A stretch of DNA of 16,028 nt from an uncultured Synergistaceae bacterium (GCA_937870605.1 CALMZW010000321.1:1-16028), one strand, 5' to 3'. Counted from the first letter of the stretch, positions 8,401-15,159 are shown. The notes: a model not told the origin generated them from the sequence alone. A program made the numbers and translations.

Positions 8401-8860
8401 AGAGGTCCCCCTCGAACCCGAAGTAGATCCGGACGGGCTGGTCGGTCCCGTCTTCCATGGAGCAGAAAAGGGCCGTCGTCAGCGTCTTCTTCGCCCGCGC
8501 GTCCCGGAATGCGCCGAGAATCACCGTATAGGCGTCGCTTTGCCGGAGGTATTGCGGTTCGAGCGTTCCGGTGAATTCGTTCTCGTTCGACTTGTACTGG
8601 CCGCGGACATAGGAGAGCAGGCTCCGTTCGCCCGCGCCGGCGCCGGCCGCCTTGTTGTACGCGGCCTTGCCGGGAGACGCGAGAAGCGTCGCGATCGCGT
8701 CAACGATGGTCGATTTTCCCGACCCGATATCCCCGGTCAGCAACATGTTTTTGCATTCGGGGCGAATGACGGAGACGGTTCCGTCGAATGTCCCCCAGTT
8801 GTAGAGTTCGACCCGGTCGAGCCGGAACCCGCCTTCCTCTTCCCGGAACACCTTATCCAT
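5477..8860 (-). CDS. jetC: Wadjet subunit JetC, MukB-like SMC ATPase
   Basis: A 1127-residue SMC-type ATPase. The N-terminal head has FRLDRVELYNWGTFDG and Walker A GDIGSGKST (43-51). Long coiled-coil segments follow (for example about 280-340 and 380-450), with a globular hinge or insert region around 450-620 and a second coiled coil. The C-terminal head carries the ABC signature SGKSGGQKEKL (SGGQ at 1004-1007) and Walker B FCFVIIDEAF (D1050, E1051). In type I Wadjet this is the DNA-translocating motor that extrudes plasmid loops with JetA (kleisin) and JetB (KITE). The start ATG 8860 overlaps jetB by 8 nt and the end overlaps jetD by 4 nt. A generic RecN/SbcC protein is ruled out by the neighbours and architecture. 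It appears complete and functional. Confidence 0.95.
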   Translation of the reverse strand: MDKVFREEEGGFRLDRVELYNWGTFDGTVSVIRPECKNMLLTGDIGSGKSTIVDAIATLLASPGKAAYNKAAGAGAGERSLLSYVRGQYKSNENEFTGTLEPQYLRQSDAYTVILGAFRDARAKKTLTTALFCSMEDGTDQPVRIYFGFEGDLSIAKNFSGFGDIPRLKQRMKAAGVRVFETFKAYITWFCNKVGIENDQALNLFLQTISMKSVDSLEAFVRKYMLEPFPAREQIDKLLKHFDDLTKIHEEILKAKRRIAILDPMMRKHETYADVVSLETREKNILASLEHWFAAAEKGLFEEKKAQLEERLAAVQVRIATGKADKTALEDKRQTLKMDIERSGGSRIAEIEQEIHREEVLLGHVRRRASTYVDRLHETGLCLDVSDEMLTEAIFLETKRKIAEFAAEMAARKDAAEERRDSVREPLRKLEEDLRGIREELRSLRSRKNNLPDAKIRIRAFMCQNLGLSESEIPFAGELLRVRDDCKEWEGAAERLMNGFATSLLVPEKRYMDVASWVNRTHLGGRLDYLRVSDNAGTAPTWLREGRICSKVEIRPDSPFSEWLERSVAGRFDHVCCEDAKQLSNENKGITKTGQIRQSYERHLKDDRYDIDDRSRYVLGWNNREKIEILESKERELIAVIDAKTLELKKEQAALREIDDFLGKANALGDTSYAFDEMNFLKIVNGIERLRGEKDALESSSDVLRTLRAQLQQTEDDIANAESALDRLFRTMGEIEHERKDIVSRLADAESVLSGSDEPDPETSAGIGEMVRAVLDTEPLTIDNCVRTGRTAGSRVKESLGRTSERKERLAGDISRIMRSYQDEFRNDVLDADATVEFFDIYAGLYDKVRFHDLPSCEQEFKKALNEDTMLTISLFQATLNNAGNTIKQKISTINETLQHIDYTPGRYIRLDAKETPDAEIRAFRQDLRKCTSDITDEYDISAKFDQVKEILARFKGREGCTDMDRKWTDKVTDVRNWFVFTASECNREDGVVYESYSDSSGKSGGQKEKLAYTVLAAGIAYQFGLNIAGNAEGRMSFDAPRSFCFVIIDEAFSRGSAESAEYGLELFKRIGIQLLVVTPLLKINVIDPFVSSVAFVRCDETPEGKNSLVRMITMDEYRAKKESVAA

Positions 8861-9497
8861 CGGCCGCCTCCGTGTCGTCTGCGGATTTCCCGGCGCGCGC
8901 CGCGTGTTCGGCGTACGCGGCGAGTTTTTCGTCCAGGCTTTTCAGCCACTGAACATCGACGAAATCCTTCAGGATGCGCCGGACCTCGTAATTGTCCTCC
9001 GCGGACGCGGCGTCGAATTCCCTGTCGGAATTCAGCTTTCTGAGGAAGCCGAGTTCGACGGCCTTTGCGATGTCGGTCCGTATCTGGTCCGTCGCCTTCG
9101 CCTCGTTGTTCCTGTCGCCTGGGAACATGCTCCTCATGGCGTTCGCGATTTCCTGGAAGGAAAGCACGAATTTCGGATCCCCTCCCTGTGCGTCGCGTTC
9201 GGCGATCTTCTTGCGGAGAACGACGAAGAGGTAGCTGACGCGGAACGACAGGGGCCGCCGTATTATGAGCTTCGGGATCTTCTCCTCGTCGTCGGAATCG
9301 ACGTCGCGCTGCCGCAGGAATGCGTAGCCCTCCGCCTCGTTGACGGTCAGGTCGAGCCCGAGGACCGCTATGTAGTCGCGAACCTGCGGCTGCTGCTCCA
9401 GAAGATCTTTCCACAGGAGAGCGTCGCTGTCCGCGTACACGGCGCCCTTGAAGAGATGGACGAGGACGGAGGAAAGGGCCGGGTCTTTCCTACCCAT
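8853..9497 (-). CDS. jetB: Wadjet subunit JetB, MukE-like (DUF4194)
   Basis: A 214-residue protein of the DUF4194 family, the KITE-type tandem winged-helix subunit equivalent to MukE. Visible family features are the opening SSVLVHLFKGAVYADSDALL, the segment YIAVLGLDLTVNEAEGYAFL, the conserved PLSFRVSYLFVVLRKKIAE, and the helix after it ending in FLRKL. The acidic, Ala-rich C terminus is likely disordered. In Wadjet, JetB binds the JetA kleisin and helps to form the DNA-holding compartment. The ATG at 9497 lies inside the end of jetA (8-nt overlap) and the gene ends 8 nt inside jetC, so stoichiometric, coupled translation is expected. Confidence 0.93.
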   Translation of the reverse strand: MGRKDPALSSVLVHLFKGAVYADSDALLWKDLLEQQPQVRDYIAVLGLDLTVNEAEGYAFLRQRDVDSDDEEKIPKLIIRRPLSFRVSYLFVVLRKKIAERDAQGGDPKFVLSFQEIANAMRSMFPGDRNNEAKATDQIRTDIAKAVELGFLRKLNSDREFDAASAEDNYEVRRILKDFVDVQWLKSLDEKLAAYAEHAARAGKSADDTEAADG

Positions 9498-10953
9498 CGG
9501 CGCGTCCTCCCTGCGGCTGCGTTTTTTTCCGTTCGAACGCCACTTTCGGGATGCTCGCGGTGCGGACGGCGCCGCTTCCGCGTTTCCACGTCACGGTTTC
9601 CGATTCCTCTCCATCGTCATGATACCCGAATTCCTCGTAGGCCAACATCAGATACGCCACGACCTCCTCAAGTCCGTTTTCCGCCGGGTATTCCCGGAGC
9701 AGCTCTCCGAGCGTGGCGCTTTCGCGGTCCTCCAGAACGGACTCGACGTTTTTCCGGAGCTTCCGCTTGTCGACCGTCGGGACGAACATCGCGGCGATAT
9801 CGACATCGCTCGTATCCTCCTCGACGAGGTCCTTCGACGCGATGTTCCGCCGGACCTTCGGAACGTACAGGGAGCGGTTCATGAGGAATCCCCCCGCCGG
9901 AGAGATCCCTTCGATGTCCGTGAAATCGGACTTCGGGACATTCTCCCGCTGCGCGAAGAACTTCTGCTCGATGCCGCGGACCAGGTCCATGACGGTCCGG
10001 TTGTCCGAGGAGACCTCCTCGACGAACCGCCGCAACTGTTCCGATATCTCGGCCATGATGGCCGCGATATCCCGTCCGGCCCTGAGCCAGACGTCGTACA
10101 CGCCGCGTATGCCGCGATCCGGGTTCATCTCCCGGACCGGTTCGAGCGCGAGCACCCGCGCGATGTACTCGGAGAATTCCTCCTGCCGGTTCGGGGACGT
10201 CAATGTCTTCCAGAACGCGTCGAAACTCCTGCCCTGCTCGGACGCGAGGATGGAGCTTCGCTGCTCCAGAAGGTTCCCGAGGACGGCGCCCTTCCCTTCC
10301 TGCCCCAGCAGGATTCGCTCCCGGATGTTCGAGTCGAGCATCCGGAAATTCTGCTCGATTTCGCGGAAGTCGGACACGAGGTCCCGAGCCATGCCCAGAA
10401 ACTGCTGGAACTTGCCCTTGACGGCGATATCGCTGAGGACGGGCATGTCGCCCTTCCGTATCTCTTCTATCGTCCGGCTTATGGCGTCGCGCTGCCGCTC
10501 CAGCTCGTCGATCCGCACGCCGGGGTTCGGGTCCGTCTCGTGACAGAGGCTCCGAAGCAGGCCGTACATCGTCACGAGACGCGATTCCGTCGCGATGAAG
10601 CTCCCCCTGTCAAGCTCCGCGAGCCAGCGTATCGCCCGTTCCGACGCGGATGTCAGGTCGTGAAAGATCTCGTCGTTCTTCCCGTACGTCTTGTTCAGCC
10701 ATTGCCGGTTGACCCACTCGTTGAGGTATTCGGCGGGAGTCTGCGGAAACTGCGCCTCTCCGGCGATGTCCCGGATCATTCGCATGTAGTCCTCGAGCTT
10801 TTCGATCAGCGCGTACCTCGATATCCTGCGCCGGTTGTCCGCGATGAAGACCTCATGGAGAAACGACGCCACGAACGAGACGTTGTCGGATCGCAACAGG
10901 GCCCATCCGCAATGCTGCGTTTTCAGCGATTCCAGATAGCGGTACTCAAGCAT
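9490..10953 (-). CDS. jetA: Wadjet subunit JetA, kleisin-like (DUF3375)
   Basis: A 487-residue protein of the DUF3375 family, the MukF-like kleisin of type I Wadjet. It begins YRYLESLKTQHCGWALLRS and continues with an N-terminal winged-helix region (FLHEVFIADNRRRISRYALI) and mostly helical middle, including the family-typical WVNRQWLNK, LTSASERAIRWL and long helices around 150-260. The C-terminal winged-helix part carries LREYPAENGLEEVVAYL. JetA bridges the JetC heads. The ATG at 10953 overlaps the stop of the upstream RCK-RyR gene by 8 nt, and the gene overlaps jetB by 8 nt. Length and order (A-B-C-D) are canonical for type I. Confidence 0.93.
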   Translation of the reverse strand: MLEYRYLESLKTQHCGWALLRSDNVSFVASFLHEVFIADNRRRISRYALIEKLEDYMRMIRDIAGEAQFPQTPAEYLNEWVNRQWLNKTYGKNDEIFHDLTSASERAIRWLAELDRGSFIATESRLVTMYGLLRSLCHETDPNPGVRIDELERQRDAISRTIEEIRKGDMPVLSDIAVKGKFQQFLGMARDLVSDFREIEQNFRMLDSNIRERILLGQEGKGAVLGNLLEQRSSILASEQGRSFDAFWKTLTSPNRQEEFSEYIARVLALEPVREMNPDRGIRGVYDVWLRAGRDIAAIMAEISEQLRRFVEEVSSDNRTVMDLVRGIEQKFFAQRENVPKSDFTDIEGISPAGGFLMNRSLYVPKVRRNIASKDLVEEDTSDVDIAAMFVPTVDKRKLRKNVESVLEDRESATLGELLREYPAENGLEEVVAYLMLAYEEFGYHDDGEESETVTWKRGSGAVRTASIPKVAFERKKTQPQGGRADG

Positions 10954-12820
10954 CGTCCGAACGATTCCCCGCCCCGTCCAGCGCCCACCCGCAGGTCTTC
11001 GCCAGCCAGGGGATCAGCGTCGCGACGAGGATGTCCTTTTCCCGCGATTCGGGAGACAGCTCCGCGTAGGGCCGGAGGTCGGCGTGCCGAAGGTTCTCCC
11101 GGTCGGTTTCGGGCGCATGCTCCCAGCCGGCGAGCACGCGCTCCGACCACCAGCGGTCGTGTTCGGCCTCGGCGAGCCGGTCCACCGTCTCCTTCGGCAA
11201 GATCGTCTCCCGCCGGAGGCCGTCGATCATGCGCTTCACGCCCCCGCCGTCGAGCTCCGGAAAAATCCGGAACGCAGGCTCGCCGCCGTCTGCGCCGCCC
11301 GGTCCCCGGAGCGAATAGCCGAATCCGCGCAGCCGTTCGACCAGTGCGGCCGCCCGGTAGCGGCTCGACCACCGGAATGTCTCCTCCTGATTCGCCCAGA
11401 AGTAGGCCTCGAGGCTTTCCATGTCCTGTTCCCTGCATTCGGCGATGGCCGCGTCGAGCGCTTCCGGGGCGAGAACGTGCGCTTTGTAGACGGCGTTGAG
11501 GAGCATCGCCATGCGTTCGTTGTCCGACTCGTCGTGAACGTATTCGTCGAGGCCGCCGAAGTAGTGGATGTTCTTCCAGATATGGACGCCGTCCGCGTTC
11601 CGCGTCTCCTCGAAGCGCTCCTTGAGGGCCCGCAGGCCCGTGTGCCCCTCCTGCCGGATCAGGATCGGGATCTCGGATTTCTTGATGTCCACGGGAAGCG
11701 CCAGCGCCGCCGAGAGAGCCTTGTCGACGTCGGAGAAGCAGATCGCGACGGTGGGAATCTGTTTTTCGTCCCTGTAGAGCGCCTTCAGGAACGCGTTGGT
11801 CCGGGGCGATTCGAGGGAGTCGGCGACGAAGTCGATATCGACGTCGTGAAGCAGGCGCCGCCCGGTTTCGTCGCAGATGGAGAAGCAGCTGACGAACTTG
11901 TCCTTCTCGCGCGCGACGTCCGTGTCGACGACGGTGATCCGCGTCTTCGCGCCGTTGGCGTAGTGGCACACGCGGATCGCTTCGACGGCCAGCGCCTGCC
12001 CCATCTTTCCGAATCCCGCGATGACGAGGTGGACGTTGCCCCCGCGCGCCAGGCGCTCCGCGTCGTAGGCGAGCGCCGGATAGGGGTGCTCCCCCGCTCC
12101 GTCGGGGAGGTAGCTCCACAGCCGCTGCGCCCACTCCTCGTAGAAGTTGAACAGGCGAATGTTCAGGTATCGCCTGTCGGCCTCCGAGAAGTAGTCGCTT
12201 CCCTGCATCATGTTGAAGATATAGAGGTCGTAGATGTGGAAGAAGCAGTCGATCGCGCGCTGCGGAGGGTTGTCGCCGAGGATCTCAAGGATCTTCACGG
12301 CCGTTTCGATGTTCTTGCTGTCGCGGGACGGGTCGCCCGCGTCCCCGAGGAGATAGAGACGCGCGGCCTTGTCGGGCGAGAGCCCCCTGATTTCGTCCTC
12401 GTCGCCGTAGTTTCCGTTGAAGAGGAAGAGCCTCCGGTTTCGGCCGATGTTCGCGGCTTCAAGTTCCCGTCTGATGTGTTCCGTCCTGACGGACGAGAGC
12501 ACGACGATCCGGTTGTCCGCCCCCATGTTCTTTTTCAGGATTCCCGGCGCGGTCTCGTCCCAGCCGAGGAGCGCCGTATGTCCGCTTCCGAGCCAGCAGC
12601 GCCGCTTCCCCTCGCGGTTGTCCCGGGCCAGTTTCGACCCGACATTCACGCTCTGCGCGATGAGGAATCCGGCGAGCGGAATGAGCCCCGCGTACCAGGA
12701 GCCCCAGAGGATGAAGCCGACCAGAAAGAGGACCGAGAGCGTGACGACGATCTGCGCCGACACGCTCTCTTTGATCAGACGGTTGAATGTCAGGTAGCTC
12801 CTGTTTCGGATTTTCGGCAT
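10946..12820 (-). CDS. Membrane-anchored tandem RCK/TrkA-N-like protein with C-terminal RyR domain, first gene of the Wadjet operon
   Basis: A 624-residue protein. Residues 22-56 form a hydrophobic hairpin, probably two short membrane segments. A first Rossmann-like unit follows (GHTALLGW at 80-87, IVVLSS, then ARLYLLGDAGDPSRDSKN at about 153-170, which resembles the RCK regions of Castor/Pollux-type channels). A second unit has VIAGFGKMG (GxGxxG at 269-274) with acidic residues ending strand 2 (VVDTD, D299/D301), typical of NAD(H) or nucleotide binding. At 546-606 the segment AEAEHDRWWSERVLAGWEHA plus LRPYAELSPESREKD matches the RyR domain (A.xHxxW...GW...D...PY.eL). There is no pore-like membrane region, so a sensor or effector is more likely than a channel. 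GGAGGGG, 8 nt before ATG 12820, is a strong ribosome site. It overlaps jetA by 8 nt. It is not a known Wadjet subunit; prokaryotic RyR domains have been proposed to act in nucleotide-linked conflict systems. Domain calls are by eye; the role is inference. Confidence 0.82.
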   Translation of the reverse strand: MPKIRNRSYLTFNRLIKESVSAQIVVTLSVLFLVGFILWGSWYAGLIPLAGFLIAQSVNVGSKLARDNREGKRRCWLGSGHTALLGWDETAPGILKKNMGADNRIVVLSSVRTEHIRRELEAANIGRNRRLFLFNGNYGDEDEIRGLSPDKAARLYLLGDAGDPSRDSKNIETAVKILEILGDNPPQRAIDCFFHIYDLYIFNMMQGSDYFSEADRRYLNIRLFNFYEEWAQRLWSYLPDGAGEHPYPALAYDAERLARGGNVHLVIAGFGKMGQALAVEAIRVCHYANGAKTRITVVDTDVAREKDKFVSCFSICDETGRRLLHDVDIDFVADSLESPRTNAFLKALYRDEKQIPTVAICFSDVDKALSAALALPVDIKKSEIPILIRQEGHTGLRALKERFEETRNADGVHIWKNIHYFGGLDEYVHDESDNERMAMLLNAVYKAHVLAPEALDAAIAECREQDMESLEAYFWANQEETFRWSSRYRAAALVERLRGFGYSLRGPGGADGGEPAFRIFPELDGGGVKRMIDGLRRETILPKETVDRLAEAEHDRWWSERVLAGWEHAPETDRENLRHADLRPYAELSPESREKDILVATLIPWLAKTCGWALDGAGNRSDDA

Positions 12821-12860
12821 TTTCGACGCCCCTCCCCGGCAAAATGGTCACGACAGGGCC

Positions 12861-12866
12861 ATTATA
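12861..12866 (-). promoter_or_regulatory. -10 box of the RCK-RyR/Wadjet operon promoter
   Basis: The minus strand reads CGGTATAATGG, a perfect TATAAT 41 bp upstream of ATG 12820. The -35 region at 16-18 nt (about 12883-12889) is a poor match and lies inside the inverted repeat at 12880-12914. No other convincing promoter is visible within the five-gene operon. Confidence 0.6.
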
Positions 12867-12879
12867 CCGTTCGGAAGGG

Positions 12880-12914
12880 GGCGAGCAGGTCGTCCGCCGC
12901 ACGACCTGCTCGCC
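12880..12914. repeat. 14-bp-arm inverted repeat: terminator of the CARDB gene or operator of the Wadjet operon
   Basis: Positions 12880-12893 (GGCGAGCAGGTCGT) are perfectly complementary to 12901-12914, with a 7-nt loop. It lies about 50 bp after the end of the minus-strand CARDB gene and directly upstream of the operon's TATAAT, covering its -35 region. No T tract follows the stem on the minus strand, so a classical intrinsic terminator is doubtful. Either a Rho-independent-like hairpin or a repressor site would fit. Confidence 0.75.
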
Positions 12915-12963
12915 GCGCCCGCATGATCGGCGGCAGAACAAGTCCATTCCTTTTCGCGGACCG

Positions 12964-13755
12964 CTATTTGATCGTCCTGTCCAGCGCGGCCTTGTTGTTG
13001 TTCTCGTTCGATTCGTTGACGGCGTTCGCGCAGTCCACCGTCAGAGCGTAGAATACCGGCCCCATGACGCCCGTATCCACCGCGATCCAGACCTCTTCGC
13101 CGGGTTTCAGCGCCTTGACGGACGCCTGCTTGTTCGCCAGCTGCTTGGAGCCTCCGCCGGACCACTGCCGCACCTGGACGCACAGCGTGCACGCGGGCGA
13201 CGTCGCGATTCCCCCCTGGTTGACGATCTTCGCCCTGACGATCTTCGCGTTGGACTGGTCGATCAGGACTTCGTCGATCACAAGGTCGGGAGTCGCCGCC
13301 GCCTTCGATACCTGGGCGACCTTAATGTCCTTCTTGATCTGGACCATGAACTTTACGGTCACGCACTTCTTCTCGCCGATCGGCTGTTTGACGTCCACGT
13401 TGCCGCCGCCCGTCGCGGGCACGAAACACAGCGTCGAAGCGTTTTTCGCGTCAGAGGGAACGGTGTAGGGCTTGGCGAACTTCACCGTGCCGGTCATTCC
13501 CGGACCGGGATACTTCACGGTCTGAAGCTCTGTCGTCCACATCGTCCCTCCAAGATAGACCAATACGACGGGCGCCGGATCCTGATAGGTAACCTCCATC
13601 CGGAACGTCAGCTCGTCGCCGGGCTTGACGTCCGGAGACGGGGTCACGAACAGCGTCGCCGAAACCGCATACGCCGCCCCCGCCCAACAGACGAAAGACA
13701 TTCCGAGAAGCGCCGCCATCCACGCACGCCGGGCCACGGGCCACAGTGCAATCAT
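12964..13755 (-). CDS. Exported protein with a C-terminal CARDB domain
   Basis: About 263 residues with a signal peptide (basic start MIALWPVARRAWM, hydrophobic core, AYA cleavage near residue 30). The mature N-terminal half begins ATLFVTPSPDVKPGDELTF, an Ig-like beta-sandwich opening. The C-terminal half is CARDB-like: TPDLVIDEVLIDQ, RAKIVNQGGIATSPA, ALKPGEEVWI and VDCANAVNESNENNN, the last being the characteristic closing motif of CARDB adhesion-type domains. Several Cys residues may form disulfides outside the cytoplasm. The start is at ATG 13755 or the adjacent GTG 13758; AGGAGG lies 7 nt before the GTG, and longer upstream extensions lack a ribosome site. It is probably an extracytoplasmic binding or surface protein. 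It is separated from the Wadjet operon by 143 bp. Confidence 0.82.
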   Translation of the reverse strand: MIALWPVARRAWMAALLGMSFVCWAGAAYAVSATLFVTPSPDVKPGDELTFRMEVTYQDPAPVVLVYLGGTMWTTELQTVKYPGPGMTGTVKFAKPYTVPSDAKNASTLCFVPATGGGNVDVKQPIGEKKCVTVKFMVQIKKDIKVAQVSKAAATPDLVIDEVLIDQSNAKIVRAKIVNQGGIATSPACTLCVQVRQWSGGGSKQLANKQASVKALKPGEEVWIAVDTGVMGPVFYALTVDCANAVNESNENNNKAALDRTIK

Positions 13756-13902
13756 CACCGATTCGCCTCCTGTTTCTCTTGGAATCCGCTCCGGTCCACA
13801 CTTCCCCGAAAACCGCACGCTCCCTCCGCCGAGCCTTCCAAAGCCCGCTCAAAATGCGTTCTCTCCCGCCGCCTCCGTTTTTGAACGCAGAATACGCGAG
13901 AT

Positions 13903-13930
13903 ATTGTAAATCAATCCTGTCTTTTCTTAA
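13903..13930 (-). promoter_or_regulatory. Possible promoter of the CARDB gene
   Basis: On the minus strand TTAAGA (13930-13925) and TACAAT (13908-13903) are separated by 16 nt. This would give a leader of about 140 nt. The gap between the CARDB and HxlR genes (13759-14065) holds this and the terminator near 13990; I see no gene in it. Confidence 0.3.
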
Positions 13931-13982
13931 AGCGCCCGCGCTTCATATTGCGTGCTCCCCGGGTCTCACCTGCGGAACAGAC

Positions 13983-14007
13983 AAAAAAACGCCTCCGGAG
14001 GCTGTTT
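13983..14007 (-). terminator. Intrinsic terminator of the HxlR-type gene
   Basis: On the minus strand a hairpin built on the palindrome GCCTCCGGAGGC (13991-14002), with flanking AAAC/GTTT pairing and one bulged base, is followed by a run of seven T (13989-13983). It lies about 60 bp past the HxlR stop. Confidence 0.6.
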
Positions 14008-14065
14008 CTTCCCCCGTCGGCGCCGGCGCCGCCGTCCCCCATTTCGTCCGTTCAACCGGCGCTCC

Positions 14066-14428
14066 CTACCGCTCGCCCCGGATGAACGGTTGGCACTTGC
14101 CGCAAAAGGAGCATTTCGCCCCGTGAACCGCGTCCTCTTCGAGCCCCCAGCGACGCAGCTCCTTGAACAGCGTGAAGATGCTGAGCCCCATGTCGGCGAG
14201 CGAATATTCGACCCGCGGCGGCACTTCCGCAAAGACCGTCCGCACGATCAGGCCGTCCTCCTCCATCTCCCGAAGCTGCTGCGTCAGGACCTTCGCGCTG
14301 ACGGCGGGGATCTGCGCTCCGAGCTGTCCGTAGCGCACCGGCCCCTGCGAGAGCTCCTTGAGGATCAGCAGCTTCCATTTCCCGTTGATCAGCGAGACCG
14401 TCGTTTCGATGGGACACCGTCCGTTCAT
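14066..14428 (-). CDS. HxlR-family winged-helix transcriptional regulator
   Basis: A 120-residue MarR/HxlR-type regulator. The HxlR signature is clear: an N-terminal Cys in MNGRCPIETT (C5), then the winged helix LINGKWKLLILKEL, VRYGQL, VSAKVLTQQLREMEEDGLI, and the wing VPPRVEYSLADMGLSI. C5 is the position used for aldehyde or disulfide-stress sensing in HypR/YodB-like members. Unusually, the C terminus carries KCSFCGKCQP, a CxxCxxC cluster (C106, C109, C112) that could bind metal. The frame continues upstream to 14554, but GGGAGGGGG 4-8 nt before ATG 14428 fixes this start. It is divergent from the acetyltransferase gene and probably controls it and itself through the dyad at 14461-14500. Confidence 0.92.
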   Translation of the reverse strand: MNGRCPIETTVSLINGKWKLLILKELSQGPVRYGQLGAQIPAVSAKVLTQQLREMEEDGLIVRTVFAEVPPRVEYSLADMGLSIFTLFKELRRWGLEEDAVHGAKCSFCGKCQPFIRGER

Positions 14429-14460
14429 GAAACCCCCTCCCGGGCGTTCGCACCGCCCAT

Positions 14461-14500
14461 TACGCACCTTCAGGTATGTAAGGTTACCAAAAGGTGCATA
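14461..14500. promoter_or_regulatory. Nested dyad, candidate HxlR operator
   Basis: TACGCACCTT (14461-14470) is inverted with one mismatch as AAGGTGCATA (14491-14500), and inside it lies a second dyad GGTA...TACC (14473-14488). The site is between the divergent genes and directly upstream of the -35 hexamer of the plus-strand promoter, a usual place for an HxlR-type dimer site. Confidence 0.5.
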
Positions 14501-14501
14501 C

Positions 14502-14530
14502 TTGCAAAAAGAAAGTGATGTGCCTATAGT
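14502..14530 (+). promoter_or_regulatory. Promoter of the GNAT acetyltransferase gene
   Basis: TTGCAA (14502-14507) and TATAGT (14525-14530) are separated by 17 nt, a good housekeeping-sigma promoter. The leader to ATG 14590 would be about 53 nt. The -35 hexamer is palindromic and might also serve the divergent regulator gene, but no good -10 is seen on that side. Confidence 0.65.
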
Positions 14531-14589
14531 ACCATCGGCAGCTGCGAAAAACAATATTTCCTTTCAATATAACGAAGGAGATGATATCG

Positions 14590-15159
14590 ATGAAAAATAT
14601 AACGATAGATATCGTTCGGGACGGGAATATCGAACAGTGCAGGGACCTCTGCAACGAGCTGATGGCGTTTCAGAAGGCGAAGGCGACGATCTTCCCTGAG
14701 TGCTTCGACCCGATGAATTTCGATACGAGGATGAAGCGAAGTTTTGAACATGCCCTGGACCGTCAGGTCATCGTCGCGAAGGACGGCGGCGTTCCGGTCG
14801 GGTACGTTTTTTCCACCATCGAGAACATCGGGGAGAGCCGCTACGCGATTCCCGACTGGGCCCCGAAGGTCGAAAACGGCAAGGGGTTCTATCCCGACTG
14901 GGACGATCTTCCGCCGAAGGTCGGCTGTCTGAGCAACCTGTACCTGCGCGACGGATACCGCAACCTGGGGCTCGGGTCGAAACTCTTCGACATGGCGATG
15001 GAGTGGCTCGAAAGCTTCGAGGACGTCCCGGTCATTTTCATCTACATCTCGAACGGCAACGACGAGGCGCTCGACTTCTACCTCCACCGGGGCTTCACGA
15101 TCAGCCACGAGGTCTTCGGCGGGTTCATCACGGCCGTGTACAAACTTGTCGCGCGCTGA
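14590..15159 (+). CDS. GNAT-family N-acetyltransferase
   Basis: A 189-residue single-domain GNAT enzyme that transfers an acetyl group from acetyl-CoA to an amine substrate that cannot be named from sequence. Strand beta4 and motif A are visible as CLSNLYLRDGYRNLGLGSKL, with the pyrophosphate-binding R-N-L-G-L-G loop; motif B is NDEALDFYLHRGF; a core strand is VPVGYVFSTIENI. AAGGAG at 14575-14580 sits 9 nt before ATG 14590; the in-frame ATG at 14581 directly abuts the ribosome site and is unlikely. The gene is divergent from the HxlR regulator and likely regulated by it. It ends before a hairpin terminator. Confidence 0.92.
   Translation: MKNITIDIVRDGNIEQCRDLCNELMAFQKAKATIFPECFDPMNFDTRMKRSFEHALDRQVIVAKDGGVPVGYVFSTIENIGESRYAIPDWAPKVENGKGFYPDWDDLPPKVGCLSNLYLRDGYRNLGLGSKLFDMAMEWLESFEDVPVIFIYISNGNDEALDFYLHRGFTISHEVFGGFITAVYKLVAR

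Noticed and set aside
6161..9043. A 960-codon open frame on the plus strand opposite jetC
   Set aside because: Antisense shadow caused by the GC-rich third positions of jetC; composition is Arg/Val/Asp/Pro-rich with no recognisable domain, and jetC has all SMC motifs.
10946..12820. Calling the RCK-RyR protein a potassium channel or Trk uptake subunit
   Set aside because: Only one short hydrophobic hairpin and no selectivity-filter-like sequence; TrkA-type Rossmann units alone do not make a channel.
9448..13051. Long plus-strand frames opposite jetA and the RCK-RyR gene (683 and 655 codons)
   Set aside because: Shadow frames of the coding minus strand, without ribosome sites or domain signatures.
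14429..14554. N-terminal extension of the HxlR gene to 14554
   Set aside because: It would run through the operator and divergent promoter region; a strong ribosome site precedes ATG 14428 and the resulting length fits the family.
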